Shown one piece after another: positions 26,851 to 34,716 of a stretch of DNA of 64,000 bases (the first letter of the stretch is position 1; the number at the start of each line of letters is the position of its first letter). Both the position numbers and the translations under genes were made by a program. The notes beneath the pieces are model-generated. The model was given only the letters and a program-made list of their open reading frames with translations. It did not search any database and was not told the DNA's origin. The DNA is taken from positions 558,001-622,000 of the forward strand of contig CAWGLW010000001.1 in NCBI GenBank assembly GCA_963823525.1. The letters run 5' to 3'. Source of the DNA: CAWGLW01 sp963823525 (GTDB taxonomy: Bacteria; Pseudomonadota; Gammaproteobacteria; Steroidobacterales; Steroidobacteraceae).

Positions 26851-26870
26851 TTATACAAAACCTGTACAAG
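26851..26870 (-). promoter_or_regulatory. Candidate operator/promoter of the CarH/LitR regulator
   Basis: On the minus strand, two TTGTACA/TTGTATA heptamers start 11 bp apart, one helical turn, within the leader of the regulator gene. A further TGTATAA lies at 26705-26711. MerR-type CarH/LitR proteins bind AT-rich, TGTA-like sites that overlap their own promoter, so this is a good candidate. No transcription start is known here; the boundary is a pattern call. Confidence 0.45.
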
Positions 26871-26943
26871 AAGCAAGCAAATCGACTCGATCAGGTCCGT
26901 GGCGGCGGTCCGCCGGGCTTTCGCCGCGCCGCCCCGGCGGGAT

Positions 26944-28380
26944 TCAGGCGTCCTCAGCCCGGCGGGCGATCTCCCGGGTCAGGCCCCGGAACAGGAATGC
27001 GTGCGCGGGTAACAACGAATACCAGTACAGCAGACCCAGCGGTCCGGCCGGATGCCAGTAAGCGGTCGCGCTGATGCTGCGCTGTTTGCCGCGGTCACGA
27101 ATGACGAACTCCAGCACGCCGGCGCCCGGCGCCTTCATCTCCATCAGCAGCGTCAAACGATGCCCGGGCTCAACGGCGATCGCGCGCCAGGAATCCACGA
27201 CATCCCCGACCCGCAGGTCGGTCGGGTGCCGACGCCGCCGCCGAAAACTCGGCCCACCCGCCAACCAGTCGAGCAGGCGGCGAAGAAACCACAAGGAATC
27301 GGCGTAGTAGTAGCCCACCGCACCGCCGAACGCCGTCACCTGCCGCCACAAGGCCTCAGCGCTCGCCTCAGTCAGCGCTTCGTCGCCCGCTTTCTTCGCA
27401 TAAAACGCGTACTCCGGATGAAAGTCGCGGCATGCGATAGAGCCTTCGACCCAGTGGGCCACGACGGCGTTTGCCTGCTCGTCATCGAGCGCTGCCCGCA
27501 CCGACTCGCGAAAGTCGAGCAGCCTGAGCGGGATCAGCTTGCGGATCTCGGCATCGTCGGCGATGACATCGTGCTCCAGCCCATCGATCAGGGCACGGGC
27601 GACGTTTGTGGGCACCGATGTGACCAGCTTGAGCCAATAGGAGGAGAGCCGCGGCGTCAGCACCGGCACGCTTAGCAGCCGAAACTTCTTACCGACGAAG
27701 TCGCCGTATTGCCGCATCAATTCTTCGTAAGTCAGGATCTCCGGGCCTCCCACGTCGAATACCCGGTCTGCGGCGGACTCAAGATCGGCGACACCAACGA
27801 GATAGTCGAGCAGGTTCGCGAGGGCGATCGGCGTGGATCGCGAACTCACCCAACGTGGCGTGATCATGACCGGCAGGTGATTGACGAGATCGCGGATGAC
27901 CTCGTAAGCCGCCGACCCAGGCCCAACGATCATGCCTGCCCGGATCTCAGTCACCGGAACCGGGCCCTGGCGCAGGGTATCCCCCGTGGCCGCCCGCGAG
28001 GCCAGGTGCTGTGACTTCGGATTGGCCGGCAGCAGTCCGCCGAGGTAAACAATCCGATGAACGCCGGCTTTGTCCGCCGCGGCGGCGAAATTCTGTGCCG
28101 CCTCGATATCGAGCGCCGCAAAGTCGGCGCCGGCCGCCATCGAGTGAACGAGGTAAAAGGCCACCTGTACGCCCACAAGCGCGGCGTCGAGGGTCTCCGG
28201 ACGCAGCGCATCGGCCTCGACGAGTTCGACGCCCTGCCAGCCACGGGACTCCAGGACCTCCCGGTGGCGGGCGCTGGCACGCACCTGCCAGCCGGCTGAA
28301 ACCAGCCGGGGCGTGAGGTTGGTCCCGATGTACCCACTGGCACCAAACACCAGTGCCAAGCCGGATCGTCGCGATTGCAT
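26944..28380 (-). CDS. SDR family protein with C-terminal DUF2867 domain
   Basis: The 478-residue protein (ATG 28380) has an N-terminal NAD(P)-binding Rossmann domain (LALVFGASGYIGTNLTPRL, the GxxGYIG loop) of the atypical/extended SDR class. The C-terminal DUF2867 region carries VGDVVDSWRAIAVEPGHRLTLLMEMKAPG and AYWHPAGPLGLLYWYSLLPAHA. This combination is common next to photolyase genes and cobalamin-dependent regulators. Its function is unproven; the DUF2867 part resembles a lipid-binding START-like fold. It is 14 bp after the photolyase stop, so probably co-transcribed, and is followed by the regulator leader (about 270 bp). Confidence 0.85.
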   Translation of the reverse strand: MQSRRSGLALVFGASGYIGTNLTPRLVSAGWQVRASARHREVLESRGWQGVELVEADALRPETLDAALVGVQVAFYLVHSMAAGADFAALDIEAAQNFAAAADKAGVHRIVYLGGLLPANPKSQHLASRAATGDTLRQGPVPVTEIRAGMIVGPGSAAYEVIRDLVNHLPVMITPRWVSSRSTPIALANLLDYLVGVADLESAADRVFDVGGPEILTYEELMRQYGDFVGKKFRLLSVPVLTPRLSSYWLKLVTSVPTNVARALIDGLEHDVIADDAEIRKLIPLRLLDFRESVRAALDDEQANAVVAHWVEGSIACRDFHPEYAFYAKKAGDEALTEASAEALWRQVTAFGGAVGYYYADSLWFLRRLLDWLAGGPSFRRRRRHPTDLRVGDVVDSWRAIAVEPGHRLTLLMEMKAPGAGVLEFVIRDRGKQRSISATAYWHPAGPLGLLYWYSLLPAHAFLFRGLTREIARRAEDA

Positions 28381-28394
28381 AAATTGCCCCGTGC

Positions 28395-29831
28395 TCAGCC
28401 GGACGCGCTCAGCGCCTTGAAAGCATCGAGCGCACGTTGCCGGGATTCCGACAATTCGACCATCGGCGCGGGATAGTCGCGCCCCAGGCGCAGGCCGGCC
28501 TGCTCGAGCACCGCCGCACTCGCCTGCCATGGACTATGCACGAACTTTGCCGGCACTTTCGAGAGTTCGGGCACGTACCGCCTGACGTATAGACCCTCCG
28601 GATCGAACCGCTGCCCCTGCGTCACCGGGTTGAAGATCCGGAAAAATGGCGCTGCATCGGCGCCACAGCCGGCAATCCACTGCCAGCTTGCGCTGTTGTT
28701 CGCAAGATCGGCATCGACCAGGGTGTCCCAGAACCAGTCCGCCCCGTGATGCCAGTGGATCATCAGGTTCTTGACCAGGAATGAGCCAACGATCATGCGC
28801 ACACGATTGTGCATGTACCCGGTCTGCCAGAGCTCACGCATGCCTGCATCGACTATCGGGTAACCCGTAAGACCCCGCTGCCACTTGCGCAGCGATTCCG
28901 GGTCGTCCCGCCAGGGGAATCGATCGAATTTTTCCTGCAGGTTCCGTCTTGGCAGCTCGGGCCAGTGGTAAAGCAGGTGGTGCGAAAACTCACGCCAGCC
29001 CAGTTCGCTCTGGAAATGGTCGATGTCGGCTGTGACCCCGCCCTCGGCTTGAATGGCGCTGACTTTCGACCAGATCTGGTGCGGCGAAACCTCACCGAAG
29101 TGCAGGTGCGGTGAAAGACGCGACACGAAGTCCTGGTCGGGGCGATCGCGACCCTGCTTGTAGTGCCAGATGCCGCCGTCGAGAAAGCGATCCAGGCGCT
29201 CCTGGGCGCCGCGCTCGCCCGGCCGCCACTGCTGCGCCAACCGTTCGTACCACGGGACGTCGGGCAGCAGCCCGAGATCAGCAATCGCGCCACCCGATTG
29301 CGACGGAACATGGGAAACTTCCACCCCTGCGCTGGCCGGATTGCGTGGTGGCGGCGCGCCCACGAGGCAGCCCTTGCGATAAAAGGGCGTAAACACCTTG
29401 TAGGGCGATCCATCCGTCTTGCAGACCTGTTGCGGCTCGAACAAAAGGGACCCGTTAAAGGTCCTGACCTCGAGGCTGCGCTCGCGCAGTGCCGCCTCGA
29501 TTCGCCGGTCCCGGGCAACGCGCCAGGGTTCGTAGCAACGATTCCAGAACACCGCACGTGCCCCGACGTCGGCTGCCAGAGCGGCAAGCAGCTCATCCGC
29601 CCTGCCCTTGAGGACTCGCAGGCCGCCGCCGAGATCGGCACTCAACTGATTGAGACTCTCGTTCAGCCACCACCGGCTGGCCGAACCCATCGCCCACTCA
29701 CCGGCGTTTTCATCGTCGAGCACATAGACCGGCACCACGGGTGCGCCGGCTTCGGCCGCCGCCACCAGCATCGGGTTGTCCGCGAGGCGGAGATCCTGGC
29801 GAAACCAGGTAATGATCGGCCGCGAACTCAT
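28395..29831 (-). CDS. phrB: Deoxyribodipyrimidine photolyase (class I CPD type)
   Basis: The 478-residue enzyme uses blue light and FADH- to split cyclobutane pyrimidine dimers. It starts with the Rossmann-like antenna domain PIITWFRQDLRLADNPML. The FAD-binding helical domain includes GYMHNRVRMIVGSFLVKNL, DADLANNSASWQWIAGCG and DAAPFFRIFNPVTQG, all characteristic of CPD photolyases rather than plant cryptochromes. It is the first gene of the long minus-strand block and lies divergent to an SDR gene across 145 bp. Photolyase in this position with a B12 light sensor is a recurring arrangement. Confidence 0.93.
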   Translation of the reverse strand: MSSRPIITWFRQDLRLADNPMLVAAAEAGAPVVPVYVLDDENAGEWAMGSASRWWLNESLNQLSADLGGGLRVLKGRADELLAALAADVGARAVFWNRCYEPWRVARDRRIEAALRERSLEVRTFNGSLLFEPQQVCKTDGSPYKVFTPFYRKGCLVGAPPPRNPASAGVEVSHVPSQSGGAIADLGLLPDVPWYERLAQQWRPGERGAQERLDRFLDGGIWHYKQGRDRPDQDFVSRLSPHLHFGEVSPHQIWSKVSAIQAEGGVTADIDHFQSELGWREFSHHLLYHWPELPRRNLQEKFDRFPWRDDPESLRKWQRGLTGYPIVDAGMRELWQTGYMHNRVRMIVGSFLVKNLMIHWHHGADWFWDTLVDADLANNSASWQWIAGCGADAAPFFRIFNPVTQGQRFDPEGLYVRRYVPELSKVPAKFVHSPWQASAAVLEQAGLRLGRDYPAPMVELSESRQRALDAFKALSASG

Positions 29832-29976
29832 ATCGACTTGCCGGCGCCGGCCCGTGGTGCCGTGACAGACCAGGCCGCCGCACCGGGGCCTGGGTACGGC
29901 GACGGGCTTACCATCTGGTCATGGCCTGGCAGGCGGCCGGTGGCGGAAACCGATGCGACTGGAGAGGGTTTCTCGG

Positions 29977-30723
29977 ATGTCATTGATTACCTCGCTACAG
30001 CCGAATGCTAACGTTTCGATCATAGGCTCGTCCGGTGCGATTGGCCGCGCGCTGGTCGATCAGCTCGAAACAGATGACCGGGTGTCGGTCATCAATGCGT
30101 TTTCGCGCGACTCGGAGACGCGGATTCAAGGCAAGGTACGGCACCACTTCCTGGACCTCTCTGACGAGCCATCCATTCGTGAAGCCGCCGCCTTTGCGTC
30201 AGCCGACGGGCCGATCGACCTGGCCGTGGTTGCGACCGGCATCCTTCATCGTGACAATCGGCTTCAGCCAGAGAAAAGCATGCGGGAACTCGATCCCGGC
30301 TCGCTGGCGCTGGTCATCGCAGTGAATGCGATCGGCCCGGGAATCGTTGCCAAGCATTTCCTGCCTGCGATGCGACGTGGCCACAAGACAGTGTTCGCCG
30401 CGCTCTCAGCCCGCGTTGGCAGCATCGGCGACAACCGGCTCGGCGGCTGGACCTCGTATCGCGCGTCGAAGGCGGCGCTCAACATGATCCTCAAGAACCT
30501 TGCGATCGAGCAGGCGCAGCGTTCCCGCGGCTCGATTGTCGTCGGCCTGCATCCGGGAACGGTCGACTCCGACCTCTCGAAACCGTTCACGGGCCGCGTC
30601 GCCGCCGGGCAGCTGTTCTCACCGGCAACCGCGGCGACGCACCTGCTCAGCGTCGTCGACGGGCTGAACACCGAGGACAGCGGCGGCTTCTTTGCCTGGG
30701 ACGGGCAGCCGATCTGCTTTTAG
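29977..30723 (+). CDS. Short-chain dehydrogenase (CsgA/C-factor-like)
   Basis: The 248-residue classical SDR from ATG 29977 has the coenzyme loop IIGSSGAIGRALVDQL and the catalytic YRASK (within GGWTSYRASKAALN), with serine in SARVGSIG. It resembles the C-factor/CsgA branch and small SDRs found beside photolyases. The substrate is unknown. It is divergent from phrB over a short shared intergenic region, so it may share the same light-responsive promoter control. Confidence 0.82.
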   Translation: MSLITSLQPNANVSIIGSSGAIGRALVDQLETDDRVSVINAFSRDSETRIQGKVRHHFLDLSDEPSIREAAAFASADGPIDLAVVATGILHRDNRLQPEKSMRELDPGSLALVIAVNAIGPGIVAKHFLPAMRRGHKTVFAALSARVGSIGDNRLGGWTSYRASKAALNMILKNLAIEQAQRSRGSIVVGLHPGTVDSDLSKPFTGRVAAGQLFSPATAATHLLSVVDGLNTEDSGGFFAWDGQPICF

Positions 30724-30769
30724 CGAATTCGGCCTGAAAGCCGTAACTTGGGCGGCCTCGATCGCGTGC

Positions 30770-30900
30770 CTAGAATTCCGCGAGGAAAGCACTGATCGAC
30801 GAGCGGCCATCATCCCACAACTGGTAGCGCGCACTCAGCCCGTCGAGCCTCACGACCACGCTCAGTTCGCCGGCGTAGGCAAGATGCTCAATGACTTCCA
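30770..30900 (-). pseudogene. C-terminal fragment of an unidentified gene
   Basis: On the minus strand a frame ends in VEVIEHLAYAGELSVVVRLDGLS followed by ARYQLWDDGRSSISAFLAEF and a stop at 30770. This reads like genuine protein, but upstream in the same frame the sequence is only the antisense of the ankyrin fragment. I see no start signal. I interpret it as the tail of a gene whose body was lost at a junction near 30.90 kb. The identity is not recognised. Confidence 0.4.
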
Positions 30901-30902
30901 CA

Positions 30903-31139
30903 GTGGTTGCCGAGACGAGCACCCGAGCCGAGGAGGCCGGAGCGGATTCAAATGCACAGAATCGGCACGGTGATACGGCGCTTATTCTGGCCAGCCAGTC
31001 GGGAAACCTCGCGACGGTCGAGGCACTGCTCGACGCGGGCGCCAGCCGTAAGCTCCGCAACCGCGAGGGTGTTGCCGCCGGTGATGCCGCGAAGGCACAT
31101 GGATATGCCAATGTCGTCGCCGTAATCGACACCCACTAG
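30903..31139 (+). pseudogene. Truncated ankyrin-repeat protein, C-terminal end
   Basis: The reading frame carries one clear ankyrin repeat (NAQNRHGDTALILASQSGN, then LATVEALLDAGASRKLRNREG) and a partial second repeat ending at 31139. There is no signal peptide, and the repeat array is cut at its left side, where a different minus-strand fragment begins. An in-frame ATG at 30891 lies outside the repeat region. It could instead be a small stand-alone ankyrin peptide, but the missing first half argues for a remnant. Confidence 0.5.
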
Positions 31140-31244
31140 CGGCGGGAACACCCCGGCTCCGGCGTTTCAGGCCAGCCTATTACCCTCTCGCGTCCCGCTC
31201 AGAACACCGGGTCCGCGTCAGTGCAAGCCGCCGACTTTCCTTCC

Positions 31245-32225
31245 TCATTTACGCCGCCGCGATGACTTCGCTTTTGGCGCTCGAACCGGCTTTGCGCCCG
31301 AAGCCGCGTCATTGCCCGCGTGCAAGGCAGTAATCAACTCACCGAGCGCCCTGAATTCTTCGCCCCTGGCGCTACCGCGTCGCCAGGCCAGTGCAATCTC
31401 ACGGTAATTGTTGTCGGACAGCGGCCAGGTCTGCACGTCCGTAGCCGCCAGCATGGCCGAACCTTCCGCCATTTCCGGAAGAAAGGTAATGCCAAGATCC
31501 GCATTCACCATTTCGATCAGCGTCAGGAGACTGGTGGCTGCGAAACGATTTACCTTTTCGACACTGCGCAGACGGCAGGCGTCGATCGCATGATCCCTCA
31601 GGCAATGGCCCTCGCGCAGCAGCAGGACACTCTCGGCATTCAGGCGATTGAAGCGGTAATGTTCCGGATCGACAATCTGCGTATCGGCGCGAGCGGCGAG
31701 GCGAAACCGGTCGCGGAATAACACCTGTGTTTCCGCGTTGCGCAGTTCGTACGGCAGCGCAATGAGAATCAGGTCAACGCCACCTTCCATCAGCTGCGCA
31801 TGGAGCTCCGCAGTCGTGTCTTCCGCGAGGTAGGGGCGCAGCCCGGGGAAACTCTTGCGCAGCGCCGGCATGAGTCGCGGCAGCACGAACGGCGCGATAG
31901 TCGGAATCACACCCAGCCTCAGCGGTCCGGTCAGCGGCCCCTGCCGGCCTCGCGCAATTTCAACGAGGTCGCCAAGGTCGCGCATGCACAGCCTGGCCTG
32001 GCTGGCGATTTCGCGCCCGACCGAGGTTATCGTCACCTGGCGGTTGGTCCGGTCGACCAGCTGCACGTCGAGGGTCGACTCGAGTTCCCGGATGGCCACA
32101 CTGAACGCCGACTGTGACACGTTGGAGGCCTCGGCGGCCCGGCCGAAATGACCGTGCTCCTCCAGCGCAAGGAAATACTGCAGCTGCCGGGTCGTGGGAA
32201 GATGCAAGCTCATCAAATGATCCAT
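31245..32225 (-). CDS. oxyR: OxyR-type LysR-family peroxide regulator
   Basis: The 326-residue LysR protein has an N-terminal HTH (QLQYFLALEEHGHFGRAAEA, then VSQSAFSVAIRELE) and an effector domain. The cysteine pair C208 and C217 lies in GHCLRDHAIDAC, the same 9-residue spacing and sequence context as C199/C208 of Escherichia coli OxyR. Peroxide oxidises this pair to a disulfide and turns on target genes. The gene is divergent from dps, and dps is followed by a peroxiredoxin-glutaredoxin gene, both standard OxyR targets. A lysine/arginine-rich tail of about 20 residues is extra. The shared 92-bp promoter region shows no clear OxyR tetranucleotide array. Confidence 0.92.
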   Translation of the reverse strand: MDHLMSLHLPTTRQLQYFLALEEHGHFGRAAEASNVSQSAFSVAIRELESTLDVQLVDRTNRQVTITSVGREIASQARLCMRDLGDLVEIARGRQGPLTGPLRLGVIPTIAPFVLPRLMPALRKSFPGLRPYLAEDTTAELHAQLMEGGVDLILIALPYELRNAETQVLFRDRFRLAARADTQIVDPEHYRFNRLNAESVLLLREGHCLRDHAIDACRLRSVEKVNRFAATSLLTLIEMVNADLGITFLPEMAEGSAMLAATDVQTWPLSDNNYREIALAWRRGSARGEEFRALGELITALHAGNDAASGAKPVRAPKAKSSRRRK

Positions 32226-32317
32226 TAATACGAACGGTGTATGCTAAATATACTATTTTTCAGATACTCATGTCTCGCTATGATGTTGCCTATCGAAGCT
32301 CGGATCAGGAAGCTCAC

Positions 32318-32803
32318 ATGAACATGAACATGAACATCAACATCGGCATTTCGGAAAAGAATCGAAAGGAGATTGCGGGCGGTCTTTCCCGGCTGCTGGC
32401 AGACAGCTACACACTGTATCTGAAGACGCACAATTACCACTGGAACGTGAAGGGCCCGATGTTTGCGACCCTGCACACGATGTTCGAGCAGCAGTACACG
32501 GAGCTGGCTGCCGCCGTCGACGAGATCGCGGAACGGATTCGTGCCCTTGACGAGCCCGCGCCCGGGTCTTATGCCGCCTTCGCGAAACTGACCTCCATCG
32601 AGGAAGCCGAAGGTTCGCCGTCCGCCGAGGAAATGATTCGCCAGCTGACGATCGGACAGGAGACCGTGGCCCGAACCGCGCGGGAAATCTTTCCCGCCGC
32701 AGACGAAGCGCACGACGAGCCAACTGCAGACCTGCTGACGCAGCGCATGCAGATTCACGAGAAAAACGCCTGGATGCTGCGCAGCCTGCTGCAGTCCGGA
32801 TGA
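32318..32803 (+). CDS. dps: Dps ferritin-like DNA-protecting protein
   Basis: The ATG at 32318 opens a 161-residue Dps. The ferroxidase site signatures are HNYHWNVKGPMFATLHTMFE and DEIAERIRALDEPAPGS. Dps uses peroxide to oxidise and store iron and shields DNA in stress or stationary phase. The frame is open upstream, but the first three codons are a tandem of ATGAAC that gives MNMNMNINI. It sits divergent from oxyR with the peroxiredoxin next, so I infer control by OxyR. Confidence 0.9.
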   Translation: MNMNMNINIGISEKNRKEIAGGLSRLLADSYTLYLKTHNYHWNVKGPMFATLHTMFEQQYTELAAAVDEIAERIRALDEPAPGSYAAFAKLTSIEEAEGSPSAEEMIRQLTIGQETVARTAREIFPAADEAHDEPTADLLTQRMQIHEKNAWMLRSLLQSG

Positions 32804-32884
32804 TTTTACCGGGCTGGCTACGGTCATTGCGGCAGGCCAGACCGGCACACCCCTACAAACCATGCATAACTCAGGAGTAAGAAG

Positions 32885-33628
32885 ATGAATCACAAACTTG
32901 AAGGCAAGCGCGTCCCGGACGCGACGTTCCGCACCCGCCGCGATCATGAATGGGTCAACGTGAAGTCCTCGGAGATCTTCGACGGCAAGACCGTCATCGT
33001 GTTCTCGCTGCCGGGAGCATTTACCCCCACCTGCTCCTCGTCTCACGTGCCGAGGTTTAACCAGCTTGCCTCGACCTTCAGGCAGCACGGCGTGGATGAG
33101 ATCGTCTGCATTTCGGTCAACGACGCTTTCGTCATGAACGAATGGCAGGAGTCCCAGAACGCCTGGAACATCCGCTTCATCCCGGACGGCAATGGCGAAT
33201 TCACCGGCAAGATGGGCCTGCTGGTCGATAAGGAGGACCTTGGCTTCGGCAAGCGGTCGTGGCGATACGCCATGCTGGTACGCGACGGTGTCATTGAGAA
33301 GATGTTCGTCGAGACGGAAGTCCCGGGCGACCCGTTCAGCGTATCGGACGCCGATACGATGCTCTCGTACCTCGCTCCGGGAGCAGCAAAGCCGCTGGAT
33401 GTGGCAGTCTTTTCGCGAAAGGGCTGTCCGCATTGCGCACGTGCGAAGGCGCGTCTGAAAGAAACCGGCATCGAGTTTGAGGAACTCGTGCTCAACAGCG
33501 ACTACACGGACCAGACCCTGCGTGCCGTGTCCCGCAATACGACGTTTCCGCAGGTCTTTATCAATGGTGAAAACATCGGCGGTGCCGACCAGCTCGAAGA
33601 ATGGCTTCGAGGCAGGCAAGCCGCCTGA
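32885..33628 (+). CDS. Peroxiredoxin-glutaredoxin hybrid (Prx5-Grx)
   Basis: The 247-residue fusion has an N-terminal peroxiredoxin 5-like domain (peroxidatic cysteine C50 in LPGAFTPTC) and a C-terminal glutaredoxin with the CPHC motif at 181-184. The glutaredoxin part regenerates the peroxiredoxin with glutathione, so the protein reduces hydrogen peroxide and organic hydroperoxides in the cytosol. It lies 81 bp after dps on the same strand and is followed immediately by a strong terminator. It is a likely OxyR target with dps. Confidence 0.93.
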   Translation: MNHKLEGKRVPDATFRTRRDHEWVNVKSSEIFDGKTVIVFSLPGAFTPTCSSSHVPRFNQLASTFRQHGVDEIVCISVNDAFVMNEWQESQNAWNIRFIPDGNGEFTGKMGLLVDKEDLGFGKRSWRYAMLVRDGVIEKMFVETEVPGDPFSVSDADTMLSYLAPGAAKPLDVAVFSRKGCPHCARAKARLKETGIEFEELVLNSDYTDQTLRAVSRNTTFPQVFINGENIGGADQLEEWLRGRQAA

Positions 33629-33634
33629 TCAGCG

Positions 33635-33675
33635 ATCCCACCTGCGGGTGAACCCCGCAGGTGGGATGTTTTTTT
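33635..33675 (+). terminator. Rho-independent terminator after prx-grx
   Basis: A perfect 14-bp stem (33635-33648 with 33654-33667) with a 5-base loop is followed by G and then seven T. It ends the dps/peroxiredoxin unit. Confidence 0.93.
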
Positions 33676-33795
33676 GAACCGGAGGAACCCGACCACGAGC
33701 ACCGATGCGAGCTTCAGGTCGCACGCCCGTATGCGGCGGCCTGTGCCGGCGCCTGAATTAACTCAGGCAGCCGCTGCCCCACGCTTCAGCGGAGT

Positions 33796-34197
33796 TCACC
33801 CCGAATTCTGCTCCTTCAGCAGGTCACGAATCTCGGTCAGCAACGCGACATCGGCCGGCGGCGGCGCCTCGGCGGGCGGCTCGGCAGGCGTACGCAGCCT
33901 GTTAATGGCCTTCAGCGCCATGAAGATCGCGCCCGCAATGATCGCGAAGTCGAACACCGACTGCAGAAAGGCACCGTATTTGATGGCAATCGGCTCCCCC
34001 GCAGCGTTGGTGCCGAGGTTGATTGCCAGTTCGGTGAAATTGACGCCCCCGATCAGCTTGCCCAGTACAGGCATCACGACGTCGCCCACCAGCGAGGAGA
34101 CGATCTTGCCGAAGGCAGCGCCGATCACGACACCGACCGCCATGTCGACCACGTTGCCTTTCATCGCGAATTCTTTGAATTCCGTCATCATGCCCAT
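33796..34197 (-). CDS. mscL: Large-conductance mechanosensitive channel
   Basis: The 133-residue protein forms the homopentameric inner-membrane channel that opens under extreme hypo-osmotic tension. It shows FKEFAMKGNVVDMAVGVVIGAAFGKIVSSLV as the first transmembrane helix region with a short N-terminal helix, a periplasmic loop and the second helix LQSVFDFAIIAGAIFMALKAIN. The C-terminal cytosolic bundle ends in DLLKEQNSG, with a proline-alanine-rich linker (EPPAEAPPPAD) before it. It is read as a single gene. Confidence 0.94.
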   Translation of the reverse strand: MGMMTEFKEFAMKGNVVDMAVGVVIGAAFGKIVSSLVGDVVMPVLGKLIGGVNFTELAINLGTNAAGEPIAIKYGAFLQSVFDFAIIAGAIFMALKAINRLRTPAEPPAEAPPPADVALLTEIRDLLKEQNSG

Positions 34198-34716
34198 CGG
34201 TCGATCTCCTGCTGTTAATACGGTAAATCAACGGCCACTGTCATCGGCTCGGCGCGCCGAAAGCTGCACGGTTCGCACCATGAAAGCTCCGGCATTCTTT
34301 CGGAGCCGGGCGGTTGAATCAACCTTTGCCTTGAAGTTGCCACACGCAGCCCGGTCACCTGGTCGTACAGGGTTTGAACGAGATCGCCGAAAGCGTCGCC
34401 GCAATGACTTGAATCGTTCTTCGCGCCCCATCTTCGCCTGAAGTTCAGGGGTTGACTGGAACTCAGTCCCCTGATGCATTTTTCGTGTCCGGGTAGATTA
34501 TGGAGACTGAAGGCTGCGAATCGCGCGATCGCATTGTGCACCGCGCATTGTCAATCCGGAGCGGTGCACTGAACAGACATTTGGCGATTGCTCTGCGTAG
34601 TCACGGCTGACCGACTTTGATTGCGGTCACAGGCAGGGGTGCGGAAAATATCAATCGGCGTGGCAGACAGCTGGCCTTGAGACCGCCGTCATGGCTGACG
34701 CGGGCCGTCAATTCGC
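34198..34716 (+). other. Gene-free intergenic stretch
   Basis: This 519-bp stretch lies between mscL and pbpG. I see no conserved ORF, no tRNA-like structure and no strong terminator. It probably includes the mscL promoter at its left end. Confidence 0.5.

Noticed and set aside
32226..32317. OxyR binding motif between oxyR and dps.
   Set aside because: I looked for the spaced ATAG/CTAT tetranucleotide array and found no convincing match, so I do not annotate a site.
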